Below are positions 33,101 through 41,785 of a DNA stretch of 64,000 nucleotides, piece after piece. This DNA is from Candidatus Amarolinea dominans. Its GTDB lineage: Bacteria; Chloroflexota; Anaerolineae; SSC4; Amarolineaceae. The DNA lies in NCBI GenBank assembly GCA_016719785.1, contig JADJYJ010000001.1, positions 124,001 through 188,000 of the forward strand. The letters run 5' to 3'. The translations under genes were made by a program, and so were the position numbers. Below the pieces are notes generated by a model that had not been told where the DNA came from, searched no databases, and saw only the letters and a program-made list of their open reading frames with translations. Positions within the stretch are counted from its first letter, which is position 1, and each line of letters starts with the position of its first letter.

Positions 33101-36100
33101 ATCTGCTCCGTCGCCGGATTGCCGAACCCCGCCCCCGACTTGCGCACCTCCGTCAGCCGGCCAAACGCATCGTACGTGTAGAGCGTGACCGCCCCGTTGG
33201 CGTCGGTCTCGCTCTGCACCTGTCCCACCAACCCGCTGCCCCCCGCCGTCGCATTCATGCCGTAGCGCGTGTAAGTCGTCGTCAGCGTCGCGCCGCCCAA
33301 CTGACTGTCCGGCTGCACCGTCACGCTCATCGCATAGGCATGAAACGTGTTGTCGAAGGCCGTCGTGACCACGCTGCCATTGGCCGCCGTCTCGCTCCGA
33401 CGGTTGCCCCATGGGTCATAGTCGTAGGCCACCAACCGCACCCAGTTCGCGTCACACGCCGCGCCCCCCTGTCCCGCCTGCCACACCTCCTTCAATTGCC
33501 CATTCCTCGGCGCCTGGTTGTACGCCGCATAGCCGCTGTAGTCGTCGTAGATGGTGCGCGTCTGCCCTTGACATGTCCCGCTTTCGCTCCCCGCAAACAG
33601 CTTCTCCTCCGCCACCCGATTGACGATGTAGGTCGTGCCGTCATTACGCGGGTAATAGACCCGCTTGATCGTTCGGTAAGGCGTCGTTGGCGCAGCCTCG
33701 CTGGTCAGCCGGGTCAACAGCAGATTGCCATACGCCGCATCGTAGGTGTTGACGCTCTTGGTGTAACGCAGCGGCGGGTTCGTTCCGTTCGGGTCCACTA
33801 CGTATTCGGTCTTGTCTTGCAGATAAACGAAGGTCATTCCGCCTGGCGTGCCCGCGCTGGTCTCATTCCAGGTCTGGTCGCTGCGCGCCAGCAAAGTGCC
33901 GCCGGAACCTGCACGCGTCTCTGTCTTGTACAACCTGCCCTTCCAGCGGTGCTGGTTGGTCGTGGTGTGGAACCATTGCTTCAGCCGCGTGTCCGGCTGA
34001 CCGCTGCCGATCAAGGCGCCGCTCCCCACCAGCGTCATTTCCGCTTCGGCAAAGCCCCCCGCCTCTTCGTCCCAGGTCGTCGTGTACCAGTAGCTCGTCA
34101 CGATGTCGGGATCGCTCCCGCCCCCGCGCCACCGCTCCTGCTGCACTACCATTCCGCCGCTCGAACCGCCGTACGTAATCTCCACCCGCCCCTGGTAGCC
34201 GTTGTTCACCGTCACCATGTGCCCATCCGTCGTGCCGCTGCCGTAGGTGTAGCTGGTTGGCGGCAGCGCATTGCTGCCGGTCCCATAGCGCGTGATCGTA
34301 CTCAAGTACAGCCGGCTCTGCGACGGCGCCTCCGGGTTGGTGAATGCAGTCATGCCCAGCACGGCCTTGTGCAGCAGCGTATTGTTGGCCATTACCTCCA
34401 CCCGCTGCAGGTATTTCCGTGTCCAGAAAACCTGGTAACCGGTCTCGTCGAAGTGCTCGGCCCGATCCTCCCGGTTCAGATAGAATAGCTTCAGCTTGAA
34501 GATGCCGTTTGGCCCATAGCTGATCTCCTTCACCCGCGCCGCGCGCACCTGGATGAGCTCATCGGCCGTGTAGTCGTGGTTCGAGCAGACTGCTGGCTGG
34601 GACCCCGCTTGCCGTGTGCCTTCATAGTCATAGTTGAAGGTCAGGCGATTGGGGACGGTCGGCGTGGTGTCGCGCACCTCGGTCAACACCCACTTGGTGA
34701 AGCGATGCACCACCCGCAGTTCCGAAGGCGTCCAATCCCCGCCACTGCAGTCACGCACATACAGCGCCGGCTCGAAGTGATAGGTAATGCCGCCCTCGGT
34801 CGTTACTTCCCACACCAGGTTGTCCCGGTTGTACTCCCCTGGCGTTTGGGGCAAATCAATCGTCCTGAAGGGCGTCGGCGTACTGGGGTCGAAATATTCC
34901 ATCGTTGGATAGTCAGGGTTGGAAGCGGTGGGCCGGCGAATCTTCAGGAAGGGGTCCTGCACGCTGTAGAAGGTCCCGCCGTGTTCCTCCAATTCATGGG
35001 TCACGCCGTTCAGGGTCAGGGTGTACTTGCCCGTGTCCAGGCTACGCAAGATGTAGCTCAATCCGCCGATGTCCCAGCCCCACCCGGCCAGTTGATGATG
35101 TCCGTCGCCGGCCAGGCTGCGGCTGCTGTAGTCCAGGCTCAGCCCAGGCGTCAGTCCACCCGGCCCCGGCGGCGCTGCGATCGGGTAGCTCACGGTCCAG
35201 GCCCCGTTGTACAACTGCGACTGCACCCCTTCGATCCCCGGCGCCGGTTCCGGCACAATGGTGTTGCCTTGCGCAAACAGCGTGAAGTGCGTCAGGGTGG
35301 TGGTCAGCGCCCTCTGCTCCTGATCCACGCTCGTCGGCAAGACCACCCAGCGCCCATCGGCCGCATCCTGGTAGAACAGCGAAGCGCCCGGCGGCCAGGG
35401 TGTTTGCTCATCGCCGGCCGCCGGATCGCGATAGCGCAGCGTCAACCCCACCGCAAACTGCGTCACCGGCAGCCCCGAGATCTCCGTGGCGCTCAGCTCG
35501 AACAGGAAATCAAGGTTCGCCGGCTGATCGGGATCGCTCTCGTGCGGCGTGTAGCGCAGCATGGTTGGTGTACTGACCGCTCCGGCCGGACCTCCACCAC
35601 CACCCGCCCATCCGCTGAGCAGCACCCGGCTCTCCGCCCGGCATCAGCCACACCTCATCCAGCCCCGGCCCCGGCGTCGCGGTGGGCGTCGGCGTCGGCG
35701 TACACTCCTCATCATCCTGGCAGGGCAGGCCGCGTCGGCGTCGGTGTGGCTGGTCGGCGGCACATCCGTGGGTGTGGCCGTCGGCGTTGGCGTACACTCG
35801 AACCCCAGGCAGGGCACCTCAGGCGTCGGCGTCGCGGTCGGCGGCGCATCCGTCGGTGTGGCCGTGGGCGTCGGCGCACAGTCCTCACCCAGGCAGGGCG
35901 TCGCGGTGATCGTGATCGCCACGCTGGCCGCCACCGCCGCGCCCACCTCCTCGCCCACCAGGGCCGCGGTGTTGGTGATGACCTGGCCGCTGACCTCCGC
36001 CAGCGCCTGCGCCTGGAACGTGCCGGTCAGCGTTGCCCCCGCGGCCAGTTGGCCGATGACCCATTCCAGCCGGCGCTCGGCCTCCAGGTAGCTGAAATTC

Positions 36101-36530
36101 CCCTCCCCGGCCGGCCAGTAGGCCAATTCCAGCGGCAGGGTATCGCTCACCACCAGCCCGCTCAGGGCGCGGTCGGCCAGGGTGTTGGTGATGACCACCG
36201 TGTAGGTCACCACCCCGGCCGGCTCGATCTGCTGCGGCGCCGCGGCCAGCGTCAACTGCACCGGCGCAGGCGCGGGCGTCGCATCGGGATCGGAAATGAG
36301 ATCGAAATTGGGATCAGGGGACATGAATTTAGTAGCGGTATTTATCTGGGGGGGGCAGCAGCCGCCGTGGAAAAGAGCAGGCTGAATACTACCAACAGAT
36401 GAACCAACGACGACAGGCGCGGCGCGAGCCGGCCGCGAGCAGAATGTCGAGAAGAGAGGAGAGAGAAAGTAGAAGATAGAAAAGAGAAAGTAGTAGATAG
36501 AAAAGAGAAAATAGAAGAGCGGCGTAACAT
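30142..36530 (-). CDS. Giant secreted Rhs polymorphic toxin with C-terminal HExxH metallopeptidase domain (N-terminus frameshifted)
   Basis: A contact- or diffusion-delivered toxin by family. In order: signal peptide (from ATG 36530, after AAAGGAG), a DUF11-like domain (VVTYTVVITNTLADRALSG), Thr-Pro linkers, an SpvB-like N-terminal region (GLTPGLSLDYSSRSLAGDG), many YD repeats (CYDQNGNMRRRTIGG, FVYDADGNRVKS), and the shell-closing YFYNARYYDPALGRF with NLNRYSYVGNRPTVFVDPSG. The payload of about 250 residues contains HELAHIIDWHSH (about 30456-30421) and a later WAEA (Glu at about 30291), a zincin layout. Frame breaks occur at a C8 run (about 36347), near 35720-35750 and near 35640; the frame is intact from 35625 down. 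No type VI secretion genes are near. Confidence 0.85.
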
Positions 36531-36738
36531 AACAACGGACTCCTTTCGTGCAGCAATCGAAACGGATGGGGTCAGGGACATTTTCCTGACTGCTGTAAGG
36601 AGGTCGCGGGCGGGAGAGAGAACTCTCGCCAGGGACTTCCGGCGGCGAGAGACGACTCGGAAGGCGGGGGGCAGGCTTGTAACTGATTACAGCATACCAC
36701 GGCCGCGGCGCTCTGTCAAGAGGCAAAATTTGGGCGCC
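36385..36738 (-). promoter_or_regulatory. Promoter-leader of the giant Rhs gene (copy 1 of a duplication)
   Basis: On the minus strand TTGACA (36719-36714), 17-base spacer, TATGCT (36696-36691): a strong promoter. The leader can form CTCTCGCC...GGCGAGAG (8-bp stem) and GTCAGG...CCTGAC hairpins before the AAAGGAG ribosome site. An AG-rich tandem repeat (about 36462-36518) lies in the signal-peptide coding part and is absent from the copy at 28.4 kb. Confidence 0.75.
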
Positions 36739-36786
36739 AGAGAATACTCCTTTGTGTCTTGGTGTCCCTGTGTGAAAAAATCTCTG

Positions 36787-39276
36787 CTACCGAGAACCGT
36801 AAAGCCGCGTGTAATGAGCCAGATGCGCGGTGATCAGGCTCAGGTATGCGCGCGGCTCGGCAATAGAGATGGTTTCGTAGAAGAGGTCCTCATCCGGGCC
36901 GCTGCGGTCGCGCCAGAACTTGGCATTTCCCGGCCCCGCGTTATAGCCGGTGAGCGCAGTCGCCACATTGCCATTGGCCGCGCGTAAGCCGCGCATCGTG
37001 TAGAAGACGCCAAACTTCACGCTGATCCAAGGGCGGTAGAGATCGCTCTCCTGAAAATCGAGCATCCCCAACTCGCCGGCAATCCAGCGGCCGGTGCTTG
37101 GAATGACCTGCATGAGGCCACGCGCCGCGGCGGAGCTTTCCGCGCCTGGCTCGAACAGGCTTTCCTGGCGAATCATGGCATAAACCAACAGCGGGTCAAC
37201 GGCAAAGCGCGTCGCCTCTTCAGCCACCAGGTCAGCGAAATGCTGCGGATAGGCCAGCCGCTGGATGAAGATCGGCGTGTCGCTGACCGACTTGCCGGGC
37301 GCCAGCGCGATCACCCGCGCCGCGCTGATCACACTCAGGCGGTACGTTCCCAGTTCCTCGAAGGCAAGGGCCAGTTGATACACCAACAGGGGATCGTTCC
37401 AATAACGCGTCCGCACCAATTCCAGAGCCTCAAGCGCCGGCCCGCGCAGACGCAGCGCCAGGTAGGCCTGTCCGCGCTGCCAATCCTGATCGCGACCGAT
37501 GCGCTGATCGAGGCGGGCCAGGTCCGTCACCCCACTGCCCGTTTTTGCCCAGGTGCGCAGCCAGCGCTCGGCAAAGGCCCGGCTGCCATCGTCGGATTGG
37601 CTCAGAAGCCCGGTTTCTCCGAGAAACCGGGCTTCTACCGTCAACGCCAGACCGGCCTGCAGGGCCAGGGTGCGCGCCCGTTGCCCGGCGTAGCTCTCCG
37701 GCGCCTGATTGACAACGGCTTGCCAGGCAGTCAACGCCTCACTGCGTTTGCGCTGCGCCAGCAGTCCCTTGCCCAGCCACAGGCGCAGGGTCGGCGCTTC
37801 GGCCGCGGCCGGGTAATCCTTCAGCCCGCGCTGCCAGAGGGTCAGCGCGGCGCTGACTTCGTTGAGACGATAACGATTGATGCCGGCGCGCAGGAGGGCA
37901 TTGGCCGCGGCCTTGTGCTGCGGGAAAGAGTCAGCCAACAAGGCTTGGTAGGATGCAGCCGAACGGTAATCTTCGCTGCGCTCCAACTGGCGGGCCAGTT
38001 CCAGCAGAACATCCGGCGCCTGCGCGTGCTTGGGAAAACGCTGCACGAAGGTGCGCAGGGTGGCGATGGCGCCGCTGCGGTTGTTGGCAAAGCGCTGCGT
38101 CTCGGCCTTGCCCAGCCACGCGCTCGCCCAGGCCGCATCGTTCGGGTATGAATTCAGCAAGCGATCCCAGGTGGCCAGCGCGGCCGGGTAGTTTTCCAGG
38201 CCCTGGTAGCTGCGTGCGCTGAGGGCCAGGGCGGCGCCGCGGCGCTCACCCGGCTGGCCGGCGAGGAACGTCTCGAGGGCGTTGATGGCAGGCTGGTACG
38301 CGCCGTTGTCGTAATCCACCTGCCCGCGGGTGAACGCGTCCACCGGCAGATCGTTGTCCACCAGGTGAATGAGCGCCTGGTAGGCATAGCTGCTGCTCGG
38401 CGCCAGGGCGATGGCCGTGCGCCAGTGCTTTTCCGCGGCCGCGCGCTGCCCCAGACTCCAGGCGGCGTCGCCGGCCAGGGCGTGCATCTCCGCCTGGTAG
38501 GGTGCATTTTGCGCAACGGTCAGAATCGCCTCGAGTTGCGCCAGGGCGCCGGCAAAATCAGCGCGGCCCGTTGCATACGCGGCCCACTGCTCGCGCACGC
38601 GTAATGCCAGCACGCGATTGGGCGCCGCGCTGACTGCCGCTTGATAGGCCGCGGTCACCGCGCCCGGCTGCTCCTGCGCAGCCGCAATCTCGGCCAGGCG
38701 TTGATACACATCGTACGCCAGCCAGGGTGAACCGTTTTTCAGATAGTCCTGATAGGCGCTGCGCGCCGCTTCCCACTGCGCCAGCGCCTGCTGAGCCTGG
38801 CCCAGGTGAAACTGCGCATCCGCGCGGCGCGCATGGGTGGGCGCACGGCGCAGAAAATCCTGAAACGCGGTGATGGCTTCGGCGTGCAGGCCATCCGCCT
38901 GAAAGCTCTCGCCCAGGTGGAAAAGCGCATCTGCGGCCTGGGGATCACGTGGGGCGCGACTGAGGAAGGTCGTGAAGGCGGCGCGGGCTGCGGCATGGTT
39001 GCCGTTGTGCTGCTGGCGCAGGCCCTCTCGCAGCCAGTCCGCCGGGGCCAGCGGCGTTGGCGTCCCGGTGGGCGTGGGCATCACGGTCAGGCCGGCGGGC
39101 GCCGATTCGAGCGGAATCGTCGCAGCAAAACCGGGCGCTGCCAACAGCCCCAGCAAGATCGAAATGGCTGCGCAAAAAAGGAGCCATTGCCCCGGACAGT
39201 AAAGGGCTGGACGCCGATGCCGGCATGTCTGACCGCCAAGACGCAAAGGCGCAAAGGCAGGATAATCTGTGTTCAT
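36787..39276 (-). CDS. Secreted soluble lytic transglycosylase with TPR repeats (up to 829 aa)
   Basis: Cleaves peptidoglycan glycan strands outside the membrane. An N-terminal hydrophobic segment (LLFCAAISILLGLLAAPGFA) is the signal peptide. Many TPR-like helical repeats follow (AADALFHLGESFQADGLHAEA and similar). The C-terminal SLT domain has the catalytic Glu in YAMIRQESLFEPGAESSAAARGLMQV and the family motifs ALTGYNAGPGNA and YLSLI. It resembles Slt70. The stretch before the signal peptide is coded by intergenic-repeat sequence, so the true start may lie closer to it, though no better start codon with a ribosome site is obvious. A 33-bp palindrome lies in frame inside the TPR part. Confidence 0.88.
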   Translation of the reverse strand: MNTDYPAFAPLRLGGQTCRHRRPALYCPGQWLLFCAAISILLGLLAAPGFAATIPLESAPAGLTVMPTPTGTPTPLAPADWLREGLRQQHNGNHAAARAAFTTFLSRAPRDPQAADALFHLGESFQADGLHAEAITAFQDFLRRAPTHARRADAQFHLGQAQQALAQWEAARSAYQDYLKNGSPWLAYDVYQRLAEIAAAQEQPGAVTAAYQAAVSAAPNRVLALRVREQWAAYATGRADFAGALAQLEAILTVAQNAPYQAEMHALAGDAAWSLGQRAAAEKHWRTAIALAPSSSYAYQALIHLVDNDLPVDAFTRGQVDYDNGAYQPAINALETFLAGQPGERRGAALALSARSYQGLENYPAALATWDRLLNSYPNDAAWASAWLGKAETQRFANNRSGAIATLRTFVQRFPKHAQAPDVLLELARQLERSEDYRSAASYQALLADSFPQHKAAANALLRAGINRYRLNEVSAALTLWQRGLKDYPAAAEAPTLRLWLGKGLLAQRKRSEALTAWQAVVNQAPESYAGQRARTLALQAGLALTVEARFLGETGLLSQSDDGSRAFAERWLRTWAKTGSGVTDLARLDQRIGRDQDWQRGQAYLALRLRGPALEALELVRTRYWNDPLLVYQLALAFEELGTYRLSVISAARVIALAPGKSVSDTPIFIQRLAYPQHFADLVAEEATRFAVDPLLVYAMIRQESLFEPGAESSAAARGLMQVIPSTGRWIAGELGMLDFQESDLYRPWISVKFGVFYTMRGLRAANGNVATALTGYNAGPGNAKFWRDRSGPDEDLFYETISIAEPRAYLSLITAHLAHYTRLYGSR
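37604..37636. repeat. 33-bp palindromic element (perfect copy) inside the lytic transglycosylase gene
   Basis: AGAAGCCCGGTTTCT (37604-37618), loop CCG, AGAAACCGGGCTTCT (37622-37636): a perfect 15-bp inverted repeat. It adds 11 codons in frame, reading ARFLGETGLLS. Confidence 0.9.
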
Positions 39277-39480
39277 CTGTGAAAATCCATGGTCTTATCC
39301 TGTTGGACCCGGACCTCTTTTCGGCTCATCCGAGTCCAGGACTTCGCGCTTAACTAGAAATCCATGTTGATCCGTGTACCCCATGTTCATCGTAGAGCTA
39401 TTCTACCATAGTGTGCGTCAGAGAGCGGTTCGTAAGGTGCGATTTCTCTGCGTCCTCCGCGATCTCTGCGGTGAATGCCC
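39277..39480. other. Non-coding gap with fragments of environmental-type repeats
   Basis: Holds AATCTGTGTTCATCTGTGAA-like and AATCCATGTTGATCCGTGT segments and a CTCTGCGTCCTCCGCGATCT segment. All are low-complexity repeats seen between genes in many environmental bacteria. No gene is seen. The RNase Z promoter lies at its right side. Confidence 0.5.
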
Positions 39481-39510
39481 TTGAAATGGCTGTTGACCAG
39501 GCGCGGGGCT

Positions 39511-39539
39511 TTGTGCGCTCATTGGCGCGGTGGTATAAT
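39511..39539 (+). promoter_or_regulatory. RNase Z promoter
   Basis: TTGTGC (39511-39516), 17-base spacer, TATAAT (39534-39539), 33 bases before the ATG. The -10 matches the sigma-70 consensus exactly. Confidence 0.75.
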
Positions 39540-39572
39540 CTGATAACGATTTGCTTGAAAGAAAGGTTGCAC

Positions 39573-40520
39573 ATGTTCGAGGTGGTGTTTTTGGGTACGT
39601 CGGCATCAGCGCCGTCGGTTCAGCGCGGCTTGTCGTCCGCGGTGGTGATGCATGGCGAATACCGGTTCATGATTGACTGTGGCGAAGGCACGCAACGCCA
39701 GCTCTTGCGCAGCCGTTTGGGCTTCAAACGACTGGATCGCATCTTGATTACGCACGGCCATCTCGATCACATCCTGGGCCTGGGCGGGCTGGCGTCCACC
39801 CTGGGGCGCTGGGAAACGCTCGACCGGCTCGACATTTTCGGAGGACGGTCGGCGTTGAAGCGCATCGAGGGCCTTTTGCGGGTAGTTTTTGGCGCGGCCA
39901 AGTTGCCAATGGCCGTTTCGCTCAATCCGTTGGAAAACGGCCCCGTGCTGGCGACACGCGATTTCGTGGTCAGCGCCTTTCCGGTCAGCCATCGCGGGCC
40001 GGACTGTTTCGGTTTCGTGTTCGAAGAGCGGGCGCGGCGTCCTTTTCTGGCTGAGCAGGCCACGGCGCTTGGGGTGCCGGCCGGCCCGGTGCGGCGTCAC
40101 CTGGTGGATGGACAGAGCATCACGCTGGACGATGGCCGTGTCATTCACGCGGATGACGTGCTCGGCCCGGTGGTCAAAGGGGTCAAGCTGGTTTTCATCA
40201 ACGATACCGGGGAGACCACAGGCCTGGCGGAGATTGCTGACCAGGCCGATGCCCTGGTGATCGAATCCACCTACTGCCAGGATGAGTTGGCGCTGGCGCG
40301 CGAGTTTGGTCATCTGACCGCGGCCGACGCGGCGCACCTGGCCGCGGCCGCCAACGTCAAACAACTGATCCTGACCCACCTCTCACGGCGTTACCACCCG
40401 CAGCAGATCCTCGACGAGGCACGAGCCATTTTCCCTGCCACCAGCGTGGCCAGCGATTTCGATCATTTCAGGATTGTCAAGGGCAAACCGGTCGAACTGC
40501 TGCGCGGCGAGAGTCTGTGA
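39573..40520 (+). CDS. rnz: Ribonuclease Z
   Basis: Metallo-beta-lactamase-fold endonuclease that trims the 3' ends of tRNA precursors. The zinc motif THGHLDHILGLGGL (HxHxDH) is present, with GTSASAPSVQRGLSS at the N-terminus, the Asp in INDTGET, and the C-terminal LILTHLSRRY. At 315 aa it has normal length from the ATG at 39573, which has GAAAGG upstream and a well-placed promoter. An open frame extends further upstream but crosses that promoter. The last codons form one arm of an 18-bp inverted repeat. Confidence 0.93.
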   Translation: MFEVVFLGTSASAPSVQRGLSSAVVMHGEYRFMIDCGEGTQRQLLRSRLGFKRLDRILITHGHLDHILGLGGLASTLGRWETLDRLDIFGGRSALKRIEGLLRVVFGAAKLPMAVSLNPLENGPVLATRDFVVSAFPVSHRGPDCFGFVFEERARRPFLAEQATALGVPAGPVRRHLVDGQSITLDDGRVIHADDVLGPVVKGVKLVFINDTGETTGLAEIADQADALVIESTYCQDELALAREFGHLTAADAAHLAAAANVKQLILTHLSRRYHPQQILDEARAIFPATSVASDFDHFRIVKGKPVELLRGESL

Positions 40521-40650
40521 AAATATCCTGGCGGCAGTTCGGAGGTGGCATCATGACCACAACCTGTAGTGGCTTGGTGTTCGAAAACTACCACATGCGG
40601 TATGCCATCGCAGGGGTGTTACGCACCCCGGAGATATTTTCACAGACTCT
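40510..40650. repeat. 141-bp segment bounded by perfect 18-bp inverted repeats
   Basis: AGAGTCTGTGAAAATATC (40510-40527) and GATATTTTCACAGACTCT (40633-40650) are exact complements. Inside is a GGGGTG-TTACG-CACCCC-type hairpin (about 40613-40629) and a short open frame with no recognisable product. One arm covers the RNase Z stop codon. It could be a small non-autonomous mobile element or a long-range terminator. Confidence 0.6.
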
Positions 40651-40758
40651 GAGATCAACCACGAGTAGGCGCCTGTTCGGAAAATCGCCCTGACCCGCTC
40701 CTGGCGTCTGGGTCAACACACACCCGCGCCAGCACAAGCACGCAACAAGAAAACCACT

Positions 40759-41742
40759 ATGAACCTCTACCCGCTGACATTCACCCCGGTCCTGAAGGAT
40801 TATCTTTGGGGTGGACGCAACCTGGCGAAGCTGGGACGTCAACTCCCGCCGGCCGGCCCTGTGGCCGAGAGTTGGGAAATCGCCGGGCACGTGGACGGCG
40901 CCACGATCGTAGACAACGGCCCGTTGGCCGGCCAACCGCTGACCGCGGTGCAGCAGGCCCTGGGGCTGGACCTGATCGGGCGGCGCAGCGTCTGGGCGCA
41001 GGCGCGCGGCAAATTTCCGCTCCTCGTCAAACTCCTCGATGCCCAAACGCCGTTGTCGGTCCAGGTTCACCCGGATGACGCCTACGCGCTGGCCCATGAA
41101 GGCAATGAACTGGGCAAGACGGAGATGTGGGTCATCCTGCACGCCGAACCGCAGGCACGCCTGATCCTGGGCGTCAGGGCGGGCGCCAATGCCGCCAAAT
41201 TCCGCCAGGCCCTGGATGAGGGCCGCTTGCAGCCGCTGCTGCACGTGCTGCCGGTCAAGACCGGGGATCATGTCTGTGTGCCGGCCGGAACGCTGCATGC
41301 GATCATGGGCGGACTGCTCATCGCCGAGATTCAGCAAAACTCCAACGCGACCTACCGGGTGTACGATTGGAATCGCGTCGGGGGGGATGGCAAGCCGCGC
41401 CCCCTGCACGTAGAGAAGGCGCTGGATGTGATTGATTTTGGGCAGGTGGAGCCGGCAGTGGGCCAACCGCAGTTGCTGGCAGATGTCAACGGCGTGCAGC
41501 GCTGGGAATTGTGTCGTAATCGCTATTTCGTTACCGAGCGCGTCATCATGGCGCCGGGGGCCAGCTTCGACGGCGTCTGCGATGGGGAAAGCCTGGAAAT
41601 CTGGGGTGTACTGGCGGGTCAGGCGATCATCGCCGGCCTGCCGCTGGCCGCGGTGCGCTTCACCCTGCTGCCCGCGGCGCTCGGCGCATTCACGGTGCGT
41701 GCCAGCACGCCGGCCACCCTGCTGCGCACCTACGTGGCGTGA
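40759..41742 (+). CDS. manA: Mannose-6-phosphate isomerase, class I type
   Basis: Interconverts fructose-6-phosphate and mannose-6-phosphate with a cupin-held metal. The short bacterial form (327 aa) shows KDYLWGGRNL near the start, ESWEIAGH, LVKLLDAQTPLSVQVHPDD (metal-binding Gln and His), GKTEMWVILHAEP (Glu ligand), VPAGTLHAI (His ligand) and QQNSNATYRVYDWNR. It is a single gene on the plus strand. A palindrome that can act as terminator follows the stop. Confidence 0.94.
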   Translation: MNLYPLTFTPVLKDYLWGGRNLAKLGRQLPPAGPVAESWEIAGHVDGATIVDNGPLAGQPLTAVQQALGLDLIGRRSVWAQARGKFPLLVKLLDAQTPLSVQVHPDDAYALAHEGNELGKTEMWVILHAEPQARLILGVRAGANAAKFRQALDEGRLQPLLHVLPVKTGDHVCVPAGTLHAIMGGLLIAEIQQNSNATYRVYDWNRVGGDGKPRPLHVEKALDVIDFGQVEPAVGQPQLLADVNGVQRWELCRNRYFVTERVIMAPGASFDGVCDGESLEIWGVLAGQAIIAGLPLAAVRFTLLPAALGAFTVRASTPATLLRTYVA

Positions 41743-41750
41743 GGCGAAAC

Positions 41751-41783
41751 AGAAGCCGGGTTTCTGCGAGAAACCCGGCCTCT
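41751..41783. terminator. 33-bp palindromic element between manA and the convergent mutase gene, likely bidirectional terminator
   Basis: AGAAGCCGGGTTTCT (41751-41765), loop GCG, AGAAACCCGGCCTCT (41769-41783): 14 of 15 positions pair. It lies exactly between two convergent stops (41742 and 41786). No long T run follows, so terminator strength is uncertain. Confidence 0.7.
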
Positions 41784-41785
41784 TC

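Noticed and set aside
31036..36402. Long plus-strand open frames opposite the Rhs gene
   Set aside because: Antisense shadows: Arg/His/Pro-rich with no motifs, while the minus strand has clear YD repeats.
39411..39572. Upstream extension of RNase Z
   Set aside because: The open frame crosses a good promoter and repeat sequence; the ATG at 39573 gives the normal length.
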